Shown here: piece by piece, positions 17,114 through 26,462 of the stretch | Numbering within the stretch: the stretch's first letter is position 1 | Layout of the letters: the number at the start of each line of letters is the position of its first letter | Source of the DNA: Psychroserpens luteolus | GTDB taxonomy: Bacteria; Bacteroidota; Bacteroidia; Flavobacteriales; Flavobacteriaceae | Length of the DNA: 64,000 nucleotides | Reading direction: 5' to 3' | NCBI RefSeq assembly: GCF_021032705.1 | Contig: NZ_JAHVXI010000003.1 | Coordinates: 364,142-428,141 of the forward strand | The notes under the pieces: model-generated | Database searches by the model: none | Told to the model about the DNA's origin: nothing | The model's input: the letters and a program-made list of their open reading frames with translations, nothing else | Program-made: the position numbers and the translations under genes

Positions 17114-17518
17114 TTAATTAGCCTGTCTAGCTTCAAAAATTTTGAGATAAATAAAGGTTCCCATTTTTCTAGATCTGCGTTTGGCATTCTCGGTAACTTC
17201 ACCAGTAAACAACTCATCTAAAGTCTCATACCAAAGGTTAAGCCAGATTCCAAAATGAAGTTCTGTAATACTATTATCAAATTGTTGATCTACCTTTATG
17301 TGTGCTTCTAATGGATTGCCATAGTATTTCTCTTTGAGCTTCCGAGTCATAAACAAACTCGTTTCCCAAAAGGTTGTTAATCGCTGTAAATGTGCATCCC
17401 AATCCTTTATCGTATCATTAAAAAAAGGTCCTAACACATCATTTGCCCTTACTTTTTCGTAAAACCTAGTTACCAATAAAAATATATCGTCTCTTGTTTG
17501 AATGTCTTTCTGTGCCAT
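17114..17518 (-). CDS. Group III truncated haemoglobin
   Basis: This 134-residue globin has the pattern of group III (P-type) truncated haemoglobins: RDDIFLLVTRFYEKVRAND, LGPFFND, HLQRLTTFWETSLF and the proximal-His helix ELHFGIWLNLWYETLDELF. These proteins bind O2 or NO and are linked to micro-oxic growth or NO detoxification. The start MAQKDIQ at 17518 is used; a TTG two codons earlier is less likely. It follows the 94-residue membrane protein by 15 bases, so both are probably one transcript read away from the Crp/Fnr gene. Confidence 0.9.
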   Translation of the reverse strand: MAQKDIQTRDDIFLLVTRFYEKVRANDVLGPFFNDTIKDWDAHLQRLTTFWETSLFMTRKLKEKYYGNPLEAHIKVDQQFDNSITELHFGIWLNLWYETLDELFTGEVTENAKRRSRKMGTFIYLKIFEARQAN

Positions 17519-17533
17519 AATCAAAGATAGTAT

Positions 17534-17818
17534 TTATAATACAGGATATGTAAGTAGTAATACAATGTTAGTTACCAAACTAATGATGAGCAAATTAAAG
17601 ATCCATGTCGTCTTTAATTGTGCCATAATGGAGGCATTATAACACATACAAACAATAGTGCATAGAGTAACTCTAATTAATGAACTTGTACTGTAAGGCA
17701 TTTGTGTTAAATAGAAAATAGAGATAGAGCCTAAACAACTCTGTAAAATGATACTGAGAGGAACATACAGGATTAAATGCTCTTTAAAATCTGTTAACCA
17801 TTTATTGTAAAGTGTCAT
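17534..17818 (-). CDS. Small membrane protein next to globin and Crp/Fnr genes
   Basis: This 94-residue protein has about three hydrophobic spans (residues about 15-35, 45-62 and 70-92) and no catalytic motif. It shares a 74-base divergent promoter region with the Crp/Fnr regulator and probably an mRNA with the truncated haemoglobin. A role in respiration or redox response is suggested by context only. I do not recognise the family. Confidence 0.7.
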   Translation of the reverse strand: MTLYNKWLTDFKEHLILYVPLSIILQSCLGSISIFYLTQMPYSTSSLIRVTLCTIVCMCYNASIMAQLKTTWIFNLLIISLVTNIVLLLTYPVL

Positions 17819-17833
17819 CTTTTTTTGTTTAAA

Positions 17834-17865
17834 TTGTTAACGCAAAATTGTTACAATTATCTTTG
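17834..17865 (+). promoter_or_regulatory. Promoter of the Crp/Fnr gene with embedded palindrome
   Basis: TTG at 17834-17836 and TATCTTTG at 17858-17865 are 21 bases apart, matching the flavobacterial pattern. Between them lies ATTGT-T-ACAAT (17847-17857), a perfect 11-base palindrome placed where a repressor or the regulator itself could bind and touch both divergent genes. Confidence 0.55.
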
Positions 17866-17892
17866 TTCTTTTATGATTGAAATCATAAGCCT

Positions 17893-18483
17893 ATGATCCC
17901 TGTAGAATTATTAGAAACTTATAACGCTAAGCTCAAAACGTACACTAAAGACACTACTGTTTTTGAAGAATTAGATACGCCGAGATTTTACTATCAAATT
18001 AATTCGGGAAGCGTAAAAATGATCAATCTATCTGAAGACGGTAAAGAGTTTGCTCAAGGCATTTTTTATGATGGTAATGCTTTTGGTGAGCCGCCTTTGT
18101 TTGGTGATTTTAAGTATCCAGCCACAGCATTGTGTGTACAAGAGTCTTCCATTTACATATTACCAAAAGACACATTCTTTGATTTGCTTAAAGCACATCC
18201 AGATATCCACTTAAGCTTTACAAAATTGCTTTGTAAACGTATGATATACAAAGCCAAAATCATGAAAGAAGTGTCTATTCATCCTCCAGAACATCGCATC
18301 ATGACTTTACTTGAGCACTTAAAAAATAACTTCGGAAATGAGATGCAAGACTATGAAGTTGAGTTAACCAGACAAGACATTTCAAATCTTACAGGTTTAC
18401 GAGTTGAAACGGTTATTAGATCCATAAAGAAACTAGAAAAAAACAATAAATTAAGTATACGAGACCGAAAAGTATATCTCTAA
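17893..18483 (+). CDS. Crp/Fnr family transcription regulator
   Basis: This 196-residue protein has an N-terminal cyclic-nucleotide-binding-fold domain (YYQINSGSVKMINLSEDGKE, GEPPLFGDFKYPATALC) and a C-terminal winged helix (LTRQDISNLTGLRVETVIR, then KLSIRDRKVYL). No Fnr-type N-terminal Cys cluster is visible, so direct 4Fe-4S oxygen sensing is unlikely. The divergent globin and membrane protein genes are natural targets. The start at 17893 follows a good promoter by 27 bases. Confidence 0.9.
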   Translation: MIPVELLETYNAKLKTYTKDTTVFEELDTPRFYYQINSGSVKMINLSEDGKEFAQGIFYDGNAFGEPPLFGDFKYPATALCVQESSIYILPKDTFFDLLKAHPDIHLSFTKLLCKRMIYKAKIMKEVSIHPPEHRIMTLLEHLKNNFGNEMQDYEVELTRQDISNLTGLRVETVIRSIKKLEKNNKLSIRDRKVYL

Positions 18484-18503
18484 ATTATCCTTATTTTAGC
18501 AGC

Positions 18504-19262
18504 ATGATTTCAGTAGTGATTTTAGGAGCAGGTAATGTTGCTCATCATTTATATAAAGCATTTGTTTCTTCGGAAACCGTTAGCGTTAAGCAACGTTATA
18601 ATCGACATATCAAGTCTTTAGAAGCCTATAAAGCAGACGTTGCTATTACAGATGACTTAAGTCAGCTTGTTGAAGCAGATATCTACATTATTGCAGTTAA
18701 TGATGATGCCATAGCCGAGCTTTCTGAACAATTGCCATTTGAAAATCGTTTTGTCGTTCACACTTCTGGAAGTGTAAGTGCTTACGATCTGGATAAAAAG
18801 AACAGACGTGGTGTGTTTTATCCATTACAAACCTTTTCTAAATCGGCTAATATTGATTTCTCTCAAGTCCCAATTTGTTTGGAAACCTTGATGAAGAAAG
18901 ATTATATGGCACTTAAAAATCTGGCAACAGCCATAAGTTCTATTACAAAACGTGTTAATAGTGATCAACGCGCAGCCTTGCATCTCGCAGCAGTATTTGT
19001 CAATAATTTTACGAATCAATTGTATCGCGTCGCCCATGAAATCACAGAATCACAAGGAGCAGAGTTTGATTTACTAAAACCACTTATACTAGAAACAGCA
19101 AACAAAGTACAAGACCATTCACCTTATAAGGCACAAACTGGCCCAGCAAAACGCAACGATAAAAAAACAATCAAGCGACATTTAAAGTTACTTGATAACG
19201 AACACCATAAAGATCTATACAAGCTATTAACCGCTTCAATAAAAAACACACATGGACGATAA
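18504..19262 (+). CDS. Rossmann-fold / DUF2520 domain protein
   Basis: This 252-residue protein has an N-terminal NAD(P)-binding Rossmann fold (VVILGAGNVAHHL, IYIIAVNDDAIAE, FVVHTSGSVS). Its C-terminal helical DUF2520 domain carries GVFYPLQTFSK and the AALHLAAVFVNNFTNQLY motif. Such proteins look like 6-phosphogluconate-type dehydrogenases, but no substrate is known. It is the first gene of a tight run with kdsC (11-base overlap), the UbiA gene and maf. Confidence 0.85.
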   Translation: MISVVILGAGNVAHHLYKAFVSSETVSVKQRYNRHIKSLEAYKADVAITDDLSQLVEADIYIIAVNDDAIAELSEQLPFENRFVVHTSGSVSAYDLDKKNRRGVFYPLQTFSKSANIDFSQVPICLETLMKKDYMALKNLATAISSITKRVNSDQRAALHLAAVFVNNFTNQLYRVAHEITESQGAEFDLLKPLILETANKVQDHSPYKAQTGPAKRNDKKTIKRHLKLLDNEHHKDLYKLLTASIKNTHGR

Positions 19263-19782
19263 AAGTTATAAAGAATACTTAGAAAATATAAGCACTTTCA
19301 TTTTTGATGTTGATGGTGTTCTTACCGATGGTACTGTAACCGTTATGACTAATGGAGACATGCTAAGACGCATGAATATTAAAGACGGTTATGCCCTAAA
19401 AACTGCTAAAGATGCTGGGTTTAAGATTTGTATTATTTCTGGTGGTAGTAATCTAGGTGTTCAAAAACGTTTGGAAGGTTTAGGTATTACAGATATTTAT
19501 TTAGGCGCACACCAAAAGGTCAATCAATTTAACGACTATCTATCGCAAAACAATATTGATACAAAAAATGTGTTGTATATGGGTGATGATATTCCTGATA
19601 TTCCTGTAATGAAATTAGTTGGCTTGGCGTGTTGCCCACAAGACGCTGCCATTGAAGTCAAAGGTATTAGTCAATACATTTCTCATAAAAATGGTGGAAA
19701 AGGTGCTGTTAGAGATATCATCGAGCAAGTCATGAAAGTTCAAGGCAAATGGGACGGAAACTTTGATGCGAAATACGATTAA
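19252..19782 (+). CDS. kdsC: KdsC-like HAD phosphatase (KDO 8-phosphate phosphatase)
   Basis: This 176-residue protein is a capless HAD phosphatase with FIFDVDGVLTDGTV (Asp19 and Asp21), MNIKDGYALKTAKDAGF, ISGG, and YMGDDIPDIPVMK. These are hallmarks of KdsC, which removes phosphate from KDO 8-phosphate to give KDO for lipopolysaccharide. The length is typical for the tetrameric C0-type enzymes. It overlaps the DUF2520 gene by 11 bases, so translation is coupled. A related sialate-phosphatase activity cannot be excluded. Confidence 0.88.
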   Translation: MDDKSYKEYLENISTFIFDVDGVLTDGTVTVMTNGDMLRRMNIKDGYALKTAKDAGFKICIISGGSNLGVQKRLEGLGITDIYLGAHQKVNQFNDYLSQNNIDTKNVLYMGDDIPDIPVMKLVGLACCPQDAAIEVKGISQYISHKNGGKGAVRDIIEQVMKVQGKWDGNFDAKYD

Positions 19783-19817
19783 TTAAACAACATAACTAAC
19801 CATACCTCTACTCTTCG

Positions 19818-20747
19818 ATGCAAAGCATTTTAAATCTTATTCGCTGGCAAAACTTGGTCATGATTATCATTGCGCAAATGCTTATTAAATATGCTTTTTT
19901 TGAACATTTTAATGCCCTTACAGCTCTTGATACATTACATTTTATAATTCTAGTTGTTGCCACTATTTGTATTGCAGCAGCCGGAAATATAATTAATGAC
20001 ATTTACGATGTCGAAACCGATACAATTAACAAACCTGATAAAGTTCTTATTGGAAAGCACGTATCAGAAAAGCTCGCTTATAATCTGTTTTTCGCATTAA
20101 ACATTATTGGTATACTATTAAGCCTTTATTTATCGCATAGTGTTGGAAAAAGTTCATTCTTTTCAATATTTGTCATGATTTCAATCGCGCTTTATATGTA
20201 TGCCTCTTATTTAAAAGGCACAGTGCTTTTTGGAAATATTCTCATTTCATTTTTGGTCGCTATGAGTTTACTTGTCGTTGGTATATTTGATATATTACCA
20301 GTTATGGTTCCAGAGAACAAACCCCTCTTATCTCCATTTTTAGATAAGTTAATCGACTATGCCATATTTGCATTTCTAATTAATTTGATTCGGGAAATCA
20401 TTAAAGATATTCAGGATGTAGATGGTGATTATAAAGCCAGCATGAATACCTTACCTATTGTTTTAGGTCGAGATCGAGCGACAAAAATTGCATTTGCTGT
20501 AAGTATGATTCCTATTGGTGCAGTTATCTATTTTGTGATTACGTATTTGTATCAATATCAGGTTGCTATTGGCTATTTTTTACTATGTATCATTGCGCCT
20601 CTTATTTATGCAACGATTAAGATTTTTGGAGCAGAACATCAACAGCATTACAAACATATTAGTACTATTTATAAATTAATAATGCTCTTTGGCATCTTAT
20701 CTTTGCTTCTCTATCCTTTTATTATTAATTTAAACGGCAATGCTTGA
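19818..20747 (+). CDS. UbiA-family prenyltransferase (geranylgeranylglycerol-phosphate type)
   Basis: This 309-residue membrane protein has about eight or nine spans. The two Asp-rich motifs of the family are present: NDIYDVETD (N60, D61, D64, D68) and DIQDVDGDYKASMNTLP. These bind the Mg2+ complex of the prenyl diphosphate. Bacteroidota members at this locus are usually named geranylgeranylglycerol-phosphate geranylgeranyltransferase. The acceptor is not provable here, and a quinone or other lipid acceptor is possible. It lies between kdsC and maf, overlapping maf by 8 bases. Confidence 0.85.
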   Translation: MQSILNLIRWQNLVMIIIAQMLIKYAFFEHFNALTALDTLHFIILVVATICIAAAGNIINDIYDVETDTINKPDKVLIGKHVSEKLAYNLFFALNIIGILLSLYLSHSVGKSSFFSIFVMISIALYMYASYLKGTVLFGNILISFLVAMSLLVVGIFDILPVMVPENKPLLSPFLDKLIDYAIFAFLINLIREIIKDIQDVDGDYKASMNTLPIVLGRDRATKIAFAVSMIPIGAVIYFVITYLYQYQVAIGYFLLCIIAPLIYATIKIFGAEHQQHYKHISTIYKLIMLFGILSLLLYPFIINLNGNA

Positions 20748-21327
20748 CACAAAACTAAATAACTTTAATATTATTCTGGCATCAGGTTCTCCCAGACGTC
20801 AGCAATTTTTTAAAGATTTAGGACTTACTTTTGAAATTCGGTTAAAGCCTGTAAAAGAGGAATATCCAAACCGACTACGTCACTTTGAAATTAGTGATTA
20901 TCTCGCACAACTTAAATCATTACCATTTAAAGATGAGTTAAATGATAATGATATCCTTATAACTAGTGATACTATTGTTTGGCATAACGATACAGCTCTT
21001 GGTAAACCGAAAAATCACGACGATGCGTTTAACATGTTATCCTCTATGAGCGATACGTCTCATGAGGTTATCACATCGGTATGTTTTACCATGTTGCATT
21101 CTCAAAAAACTGTGAATGCCATTACCAAAGTCACATTTAAAGCGCTTACTAAAAGTGAGATCAATTATTACATAGATACATACAAACCATTTGATAAAGC
21201 TGGCGCTTATGGTATTCAAGAATGGATTGGTCAAATAGGCATTACCAACATAGAAGGTTCATATACTAATGTCGTTGGTTTGCCTACACACCTCGTTTAT
21301 AAAACGTTAAACAGCATGGTTTTGTAA
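20740..21327 (+). CDS. maf: Maf-family nucleotide pyrophosphatase
   Basis: This 195-residue protein starts near IILASGSPRR (residues 11-20), the Maf signature, and continues with the SDTIVWHNDTALGKP and DKAGAYGIQEWIG motifs. Maf proteins hydrolyse non-canonical or pyrimidine nucleoside triphosphates and can arrest septation when overproduced. Its start overlaps the prenyltransferase gene by 8 bases, so the two are coupled. Length and motifs are complete. Confidence 0.93.
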   Translation: MLDTKLNNFNIILASGSPRRQQFFKDLGLTFEIRLKPVKEEYPNRLRHFEISDYLAQLKSLPFKDELNDNDILITSDTIVWHNDTALGKPKNHDDAFNMLSSMSDTSHEVITSVCFTMLHSQKTVNAITKVTFKALTKSEINYYIDTYKPFDKAGAYGIQEWIGQIGITNIEGSYTNVVGLPTHLVYKTLNSMVL

Positions 21328-21367
21328 GATTTCAGTTGTAATTTTATACTAAAGTAAAATTATAGTC

Positions 21368-22318
21368 ATGATCAAGATATTCAAATTAGAAATTCCCGTA
21401 TGTATTACTGTTCTTTTCTTCGGAACATTGGTGTCTTGCGGTGAAAAACAAACACATACAGACCAAGCTTTACGAACTGAAACTCCAGTGTCTTCAGAAA
21501 AATTACCTACAACATCACCTTTCGAACAATCTGAAGATTTTAAAAACTACTGGTATGCTGGTGAAGCTGAAATATCATCTTATAAGTTAGAGCAAGCACG
21601 ATATGGAGAACTTAGAGATGGTACAGCAGTTTTAGTCTACGTTACTGAAGATTTCCTTCCTGAAAAACAGGTTAAGGCAGATAGATATAGTAAAAGCAAT
21701 ACATCTATATTAAAACTCAATGCGACTAAGAAATTCAATACAGGAATATATCCGTATTCCATTATGCAATCCACATTTTATCCTGTGAGCAATACGAAAC
21801 ATGCCATTAAATTAAGCTGCTCTGTTCAAGAGTGGTGTGGTCATGTGTACTCTCAATTAAATAATAGAGATTTGTTTGAAATCAAGTCGCATAGTTATTT
21901 TGAGAGTGAGGCCGATCAAGATATAAAACTAGATAAAGCCATACTAGAAAATGAATTATGGACACAACTTAGACTGGATCCTGAAAGTTTGCCAGTAGGA
22001 AATTTAAAAGTCATTCCGTCTCTAGAATATGTAAGGTTAAAACATATAGAACTCAAAGCTTATAATGCTACTGCCGAACTTAAAAATGGTGTTTATAGCA
22101 TCTCTTATCCAGAACTCAACCGTACATTAGCAATTAACTTTAACGCACAATTTCCATATGATGTATTAGGATGGGAAGAGACATACAAAGATGGTTATGG
22201 CATTAACGCGAAAACGTTAACTACCGTTGCTACAAAATTAAAAACGATCAAATCACCTTATTGGAGCAAGAACTCAAATACTGATAGTGATTTAAGAAAA
22301 GATCTTAGTTTAGAATAG
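21368..22318 (+). CDS. Predicted lipoprotein of unknown function
   Basis: This 316-residue protein has a lipoprotein signal ending TLVSC followed by GEKQ. The mature part begins with a Thr/Ser-rich linker and then a domain with FKNYWYAGEAEISSYKLEQARYG, VLVYVTEDF, SVQEWCGHVY and FPYDVLGWEE. I do not recognise a named domain, though the protein seems conserved in Flavobacteriaceae. It sits 40 bases after maf, so annotation carried over from its neighbour should be avoided. Confidence 0.75.
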   Translation: MIKIFKLEIPVCITVLFFGTLVSCGEKQTHTDQALRTETPVSSEKLPTTSPFEQSEDFKNYWYAGEAEISSYKLEQARYGELRDGTAVLVYVTEDFLPEKQVKADRYSKSNTSILKLNATKKFNTGIYPYSIMQSTFYPVSNTKHAIKLSCSVQEWCGHVYSQLNNRDLFEIKSHSYFESEADQDIKLDKAILENELWTQLRLDPESLPVGNLKVIPSLEYVRLKHIELKAYNATAELKNGVYSISYPELNRTLAINFNAQFPYDVLGWEETYKDGYGINAKTLTTVATKLKTIKSPYWSKNSNTDSDLRKDLSLE

Positions 22319-22340
22319 CACATACAAGGTTGAACTATTA

Positions 22341-22348
22341 TATCTTTG
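22341..22348 (+). promoter_or_regulatory. Promoter -7 element before the MscS-type gene
   Basis: TATCTTTG is an exact TAnnTTTG match 20 bases before the ATG at 22368. A matching TTG element at the right spacing is weak. Confidence 0.45.
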
Positions 22349-22367
22349 TACTGGTAAATCAAAAATT

Positions 22368-22916
22368 ATGTCAGAGTTTTTTACTACCTACCATACACAA
22401 ATTATAAATTCATGTATTGTATTTGGTATTTTCTTTATTATTCAATTAATAGCTCGATTAGTTGTTAGGGTTATTGGAAATTCTAAAAAAATTCATGTTG
22501 GACGTGCAAAACTTGTTGGACGTTATATAACGATTTCATTTTTATTTATAGCGATCTTAATCGAAGCTTTTATTTTAGGCGTAAGTACCAGTGATCTGGC
22601 TTTAGTATTTTCATCGGTTTTTGCCGTTATCGGGATTGGATTATTTGCCATTTGGTCTATATTAAGTAATGTCACTTCTGGAATAATAATGTTCTTTTCA
22701 TTTCCATATAAAATTGGAGATAAAATAAAAATACATGATAAAGACTACGAAATTGAAGCTATCATTGAAGATATTCGTTCGTTTCAAATTCATTTGAGAA
22801 AAGACAATGGCAATTTGGTCACTTACCCAAATAATCTACTCTTGCAAAAAGCGATTACTTTAATTGAAAAAGATGCTTTTGAGAGTTTAGAGGACGATGG
22901 AAGTGATTATATTTAA
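22368..22916 (+). CDS. Small-conductance mechanosensitive channel, MscS family (short form)
   Basis: This 182-residue protein is a minimal MscS. It has three hydrophobic helices, the third (FAVIGIGLFAIWSILSNVTSGI) being the Gly/Ala pore helix, then the beta domain FSFPYKIGDKIKIHDKDYEIEAI, and finally the TYPNNLLLQKAI segment. The usual large C-terminal cytoplasmic vestibule is cut short. It probably relieves osmotic stress or passes small ions. A close VOC gene follows 12 bases later. Confidence 0.88.
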   Translation: MSEFFTTYHTQIINSCIVFGIFFIIQLIARLVVRVIGNSKKIHVGRAKLVGRYITISFLFIAILIEAFILGVSTSDLALVFSSVFAVIGIGLFAIWSILSNVTSGIIMFFSFPYKIGDKIKIHDKDYEIEAIIEDIRSFQIHLRKDNGNLVTYPNNLLLQKAITLIEKDAFESLEDDGSDYI

Positions 22917-22928
22917 TTCATCAAAACT

Positions 22929-23285
22929 ATGAGTGCAAAAAACAACCACATAAACTATATAGAGCTAAAAGCTAACAATCTTGAGCATATCAAAACATTC
23001 TATACCAAAGCTTTTGGTTGGACGTTTACCGATTATGGATCTGGCTATACGGCATTTGCTGATAGCGGACTTGAAGGTGGTTTTCAGCTAACAGATGAAG
23101 ACATCGTCAATGGTGTTTTAGTTGTTTTGTATCATAAAGACCTAGAAGTAATTAAAGACAAAGTCATAGCCTGTGGTGGGAAAATTTCGGTAGATATCTT
23201 CTCTTTCCCTGGAGGCAGACGGTTTCATTTCTTAGATCCTTCGGGAAATGAACTCGCCATTTGGAGTGAACCTGAAGCTGAGTAA
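22929..23285 (+). CDS. VOC family (glyoxalase/bleomycin-resistance-like) protein
   Basis: This 118-residue single-domain protein begins NHINYIELKANNLEHIKTFY, with FGWTFTDYGSGYTAF, GGFQ and the C-terminal RRFHFLDPSGNELAIWSE. That is the paired beta-alpha-beta-beta-beta fold of the vicinal oxygen chelate superfamily. The metal ligands expected in this family (His near position 8 and Glu near the end) are plausibly present. Substrate is unknown. Its stop overlaps the next start by one base (TAATG). Confidence 0.85.
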   Translation: MSAKNNHINYIELKANNLEHIKTFYTKAFGWTFTDYGSGYTAFADSGLEGGFQLTDEDIVNGVLVVLYHKDLEVIKDKVIACGGKISVDIFSFPGGRRFHFLDPSGNELAIWSEPEAE

Positions 23286-24157
23286 TGGATTCAAAACAAC
23301 AGGTAGGTATATTAGGAATTGGAGCCATTGGAACGGTTATTTCCTATCAACTACAACAAAACAATTTAAATGAACTGTTCTATTTCAGCAGAACAAAACA
23401 CACACATTTAAAACTAATTTCTGACGGTCTTCGATTTGAACTACCTGTAGATATCAAAACTACAATCTCAAAACCAATACCATTAGATTGGCTAATCATC
23501 TGCCTAAAAGAACATCAATATCAAGATGCTCAAGATTGGTTTCCAAAACTCATACATCCTCATACGAGAATTGCTGTGATTAGAAACGGACTTCAACTCA
23601 AGCATCCTCTATTAGCTTTTACAGATGATGACCATATTTTAGAATGTATGATTGATGCGCCAACACAACTTAGAAATGAAGGGTTCTATCAAAATTTAAA
23701 CGCACCTATTCTAACTGTTCCTCAAAATGATTTATCTAATGCGTTTGAATTACGTTTTAAGCATTCTAAAATCAATATAAACCAAGTTGAAGATTTCAAA
23801 ACCGAAAGCTGGAAAAAGCTTTGTGAAAGTGCCACACTTGGCGCTTTATTATGTTTACATAATGATACCTGCCATATATTTAAATCTGAAAAGCTACAGC
23901 ATGACTATAGAGAGCTAATGAACGAAAGCATTCAAGTTGCCAAAGCTGATGGTGCAATTATAGAAAAAGACTTCACAGATCAAATGCTAAGCAAATTAAT
24001 GAACTATCCCGACGCAAAAGGGAGTTCTATGCTTACCGATATGCGCAATGGTAAACCTATAGAACTAGGCGCCAAAAATGGTATCATCTCACAATTAGGT
24101 AAAGCATATCAGATCGACACTCCAATAAATGATATGATTATTAGAGCATTGTCTTAA
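23285..24157 (+). CDS. Ketopantoate reductase-like protein (ApbA/PanE family)
   Basis: This 290-residue protein has an N-terminal GILGIGAIGTVISY dinucleotide-binding loop, WLIICLKEHQ and VIRNGLQ. The C-terminal ApbA helical domain shows SWKKLCESATLGAL and the MNYPDAKGSSMLTDMRNGKPIE motif. Characterised members reduce 2-dehydropantoate to pantoate with NADPH. The family also has members with other substrates, so panE is not assigned. It is coupled to the VOC gene by a one-base overlap. Confidence 0.85.
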   Translation: MDSKQQVGILGIGAIGTVISYQLQQNNLNELFYFSRTKHTHLKLISDGLRFELPVDIKTTISKPIPLDWLIICLKEHQYQDAQDWFPKLIHPHTRIAVIRNGLQLKHPLLAFTDDDHILECMIDAPTQLRNEGFYQNLNAPILTVPQNDLSNAFELRFKHSKININQVEDFKTESWKKLCESATLGALLCLHNDTCHIFKSEKLQHDYRELMNESIQVAKADGAIIEKDFTDQMLSKLMNYPDAKGSSMLTDMRNGKPIELGAKNGIISQLGKAYQIDTPINDMIIRALS

Positions 24158-24217
24158 GTTAACATACATAATATAGGATGATGCACTCACGTTATGATTA
24201 GAAACTAACTTATCATA

Positions 24218-24961
24218 ATGAAAAAAACTATTACCGTTCTTATCACTTGCTTTATTATATCATCATTTTCAACTCAACTCAGTTTTAAGGACGCTCAATT
24301 AAAATACCCTAGAGTTAAACAAGCATACAAAGACAAATCTAAATGTATTAGTAAACTACTCAAATCCCATAATATTTCTAATGCTGAAATCTATATTAGA
24401 GCGTTCAAGCTTGAAGAAAAAATTGAAGTTTGGGCTAAAGAAAAAACAGATGTTACTTATAAATTAATTACCTCTTATCCGTTTTGCTTTAGTTCTGGCG
24501 GTTTAGGACCAAAACGACAACAAGGCGATTATCAAATTCCTGAAGGTTTTTATGTTATTGACAGATTTAATCCTGAAAGTAACTTTCATTTATCGTTAGG
24601 TATAAATTACCCAAATGCTTCAGATAAAATCAAGTCTAATCATCATCGATTAGGTGGTGATATTTTTATACATGGTTCCTGTTTTTCTGTTGGCTGCATA
24701 CCAATTACAGATGACTGGATCGAAGAACTCTATATTCTATCTGTAGAAGCAAAAAATGCAGGACAAACCAGCATTCCTGTTCATATATTTCCATTCTATT
24801 TAAACGAAGACAATTACGAAAAACATATTAAAGACACATCAATTTCTGGTAACCATTCAAAATTTTGGACCAATTTAAAAGAAGGTTATGCTTATTTTGA
24901 AACCAACAGAACGGTTCCCACTATAGAAGTTTCAGAAGAAGGACACTATATATTCAAATAA
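24218..24961 (+). CDS. L,D-transpeptidase family (YafK-like) cell-wall enzyme
   Basis: This 247-residue exported protein has an N-terminal signal-like segment (TITVLITCFIISSFS). Its YkuD catalytic domain has IFIHGSCFSVGCIPITDD, containing the conserved His and the catalytic Cys (SVGC). GPKRQQGDYQIPEGFYVID precedes it. The YafK/DpaA branch cleaves or forms lipoprotein-peptidoglycan links, while other members crosslink peptidoglycan. It stands alone and converges on guaB. Confidence 0.88.
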   Translation: MKKTITVLITCFIISSFSTQLSFKDAQLKYPRVKQAYKDKSKCISKLLKSHNISNAEIYIRAFKLEEKIEVWAKEKTDVTYKLITSYPFCFSSGGLGPKRQQGDYQIPEGFYVIDRFNPESNFHLSLGINYPNASDKIKSNHHRLGGDIFIHGSCFSVGCIPITDDWIEELYILSVEAKNAGQTSIPVHIFPFYLNEDNYEKHIKDTSISGNHSKFWTNLKEGYAYFETNRTVPTIEVSEEGHYIFK

Positions 24962-24963
24962 TA

Positions 24964-26436
24964 TTATCTCGAATAGTTAGGTGCTTCTTTAGTAATCGCA
25001 ACATCATGTGGATGACTCTCATTAATACCAGAAGCGGTTATTTTCACAAAGCGTCCAGTATCTTTTAAAGTAGCAATGTCTTTAGCACCACAATAGCCCA
25101 TTCCAGCTCTTAATCCGCCTACAAATTGATGTATACTTTCATACAACTCACCTTTGTAAGGCACACGACCAACAATACCTTCAGGAACTAATTTTTTGAT
25201 ATCATCTTCAACATCTTGGAAATAACGATCCTTACTACCTTGTTTCATGGCTTCTACTGAACCCATACCACGATACGATTTAAACTTACGTCCTTCGTAA
25301 ATAATGGTTTCTCCCGGACTCTCTTTTGTTCCTGCCAGTAATGAGCCTAGCATCACACTATCTGCACCAGCAGCAATTGCTTTAGGAATATCACCAGTGT
25401 AACGTATACCACCATCGGCAATCACTGGCACACCAGAACCCTTAATGGCTGCAGCAACTTCTAATACTGCAGAAAACTGAGGAAACCCAACACCAGCAAC
25501 AACTCTAGTCGTACAAATGGAACCCGGTCCAATACCAACTTTAACGGCGTCAGCTCCTGCTTCAACTAAATATTTTGCTGCTTCTCCTGTAGCTATGTTA
25601 CCAACGATAACTTCAAGATTTGGAAATTTTGATTTGATGTCTTTAAGTACCGCAACCACGCCTTTTGTATGTCCGTGAGCTGTATCAATAATCACAGCAT
25701 CAACACCAGCTTTAACTAAAGCCGAAGCTCTATCTACAGCATCAGGTGTAACTCCAATAGCTGCTGCGACACGTAATCTTCCGTAAGAATCCTTATTAGC
25801 ATTTGGTTTTTGAGTAACTTTAGTAATGTCTCTAAATGTGATAAGACCAACTAACTTGTAATTATCATCTACGATTAATAATTTCTCAATTTTATTTTTC
25901 TGAAGAATCTCTTCGGCATCTTTTAAAGACGTTCCCACTGCAGATGTTACTAAGTTCTCACTTGTCATAACCTCAACAATTGGTCTTTCATTAGCATGTT
26001 CAAAACGTAAATCACGATTGGTAACAATACCTTTTAATTTACCATTATCGTCTACAATTGGAATACCACCAATCTTATGCTCGGCCATACTTTGTTTAGC
26101 ATCTATAACCTTAGCAGTTAATGGTAGCGTTACTGGATCTATGATCATACCACTTTCTGCTCGCTTAACCTTTCGTACTTTTTGAGCTTGTTGATCAATA
26201 GTCATATTTTTATGAAGTACACCAATACCACCTTCTTGTGCCATGGCAATGGCCATTTTACTTTCGGTAACAGTATCCATAGCTGCAGAAACCACAGGAA
26301 TATTTATAGTAATATTACGCGTGAATTTGGTTTGAATATTAACTTCTCTTGGTAAAACTTCGGAAAATGCTGGAACTAAGAGTACGTCGTCATAAGTAAG
26401 ACCTTCTCCAACAATTTTGTTTTCGTGTGCTGTCAT
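24964..26436 (-). CDS. guaB: Inosine-5'-monophosphate dehydrogenase
   Basis: The 490-residue enzyme converts IMP to XMP with NAD+, the committed step to GMP. It has [18 protein letters not shown] at the start, two CBS domains (residues about 95-210), the AAIGVTPD and [10 protein letters not shown] strands, and the catalytic Cys loop [25 protein letters not shown], the SYRGMGSV flap and [12 protein letters not shown] follow. All landmarks and the length are normal. A strong inverted repeat lies between its promoter box and start codon, so it is probably regulated. Confidence 0.97.
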   Translation of the reverse strand: MTAHENKIVGEGLTYDDVLLVPAFSEVLPREVNIQTKFTRNITINIPVVSAAMDTVTESKMAIAMAQEGGIGVLHKNMTIDQQAQKVRKVKRAESGMIIDPVTLPLTAKVIDAKQSMAEHKIGGIPIVDDNGKLKGIVTNRDLRFEHANERPIVEVMTSENLVTSAVGTSLKDAEEILQKNKIEKLLIVDDNYKLVGLITFRDITKVTQKPNANKDSYGRLRVAAAIGVTPDAVDRASALVKAGVDAVIIDTAHGHTKGVVAVLKDIKSKFPNLEVIVGNIATGEAAKYLVEAGADAVKVGIGPGSICTTRVVAGVGFPQFSAVLEVAAAIKGSGVPVIADGGIRYTGDIPKAIAAGADSVMLGSLLAGTKESPGETIIYEGRKFKSYRGMGSVEAMKQGSKDRYFQDVEDDIKKLVPEGIVGRVPYKGELYESIHQFVGGLRAGMGYCGAKDIATLKDTGRFVKITASGINESHPHDVAITKEAPNYSR

Positions 26437-26438
26437 GA

Positions 26439-26460
26439 TGCAATTACGGTTATAATTGCA
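26439..26460. promoter_or_regulatory. Inverted repeat in the guaB leader, candidate operator
   Basis: TGCAATTA and TAATTGCA form perfect 8-bp arms around a 6-base spacer. It lies between the TATATTTG box (26463-26470) and the ATG at 26436, across the expected transcription start. That is where a purine-responsive or other dimeric repressor would bind. As RNA it would be a short hairpin overlapping the initiation region. Confidence 0.5.
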
Positions 26461-26462
26461 TG

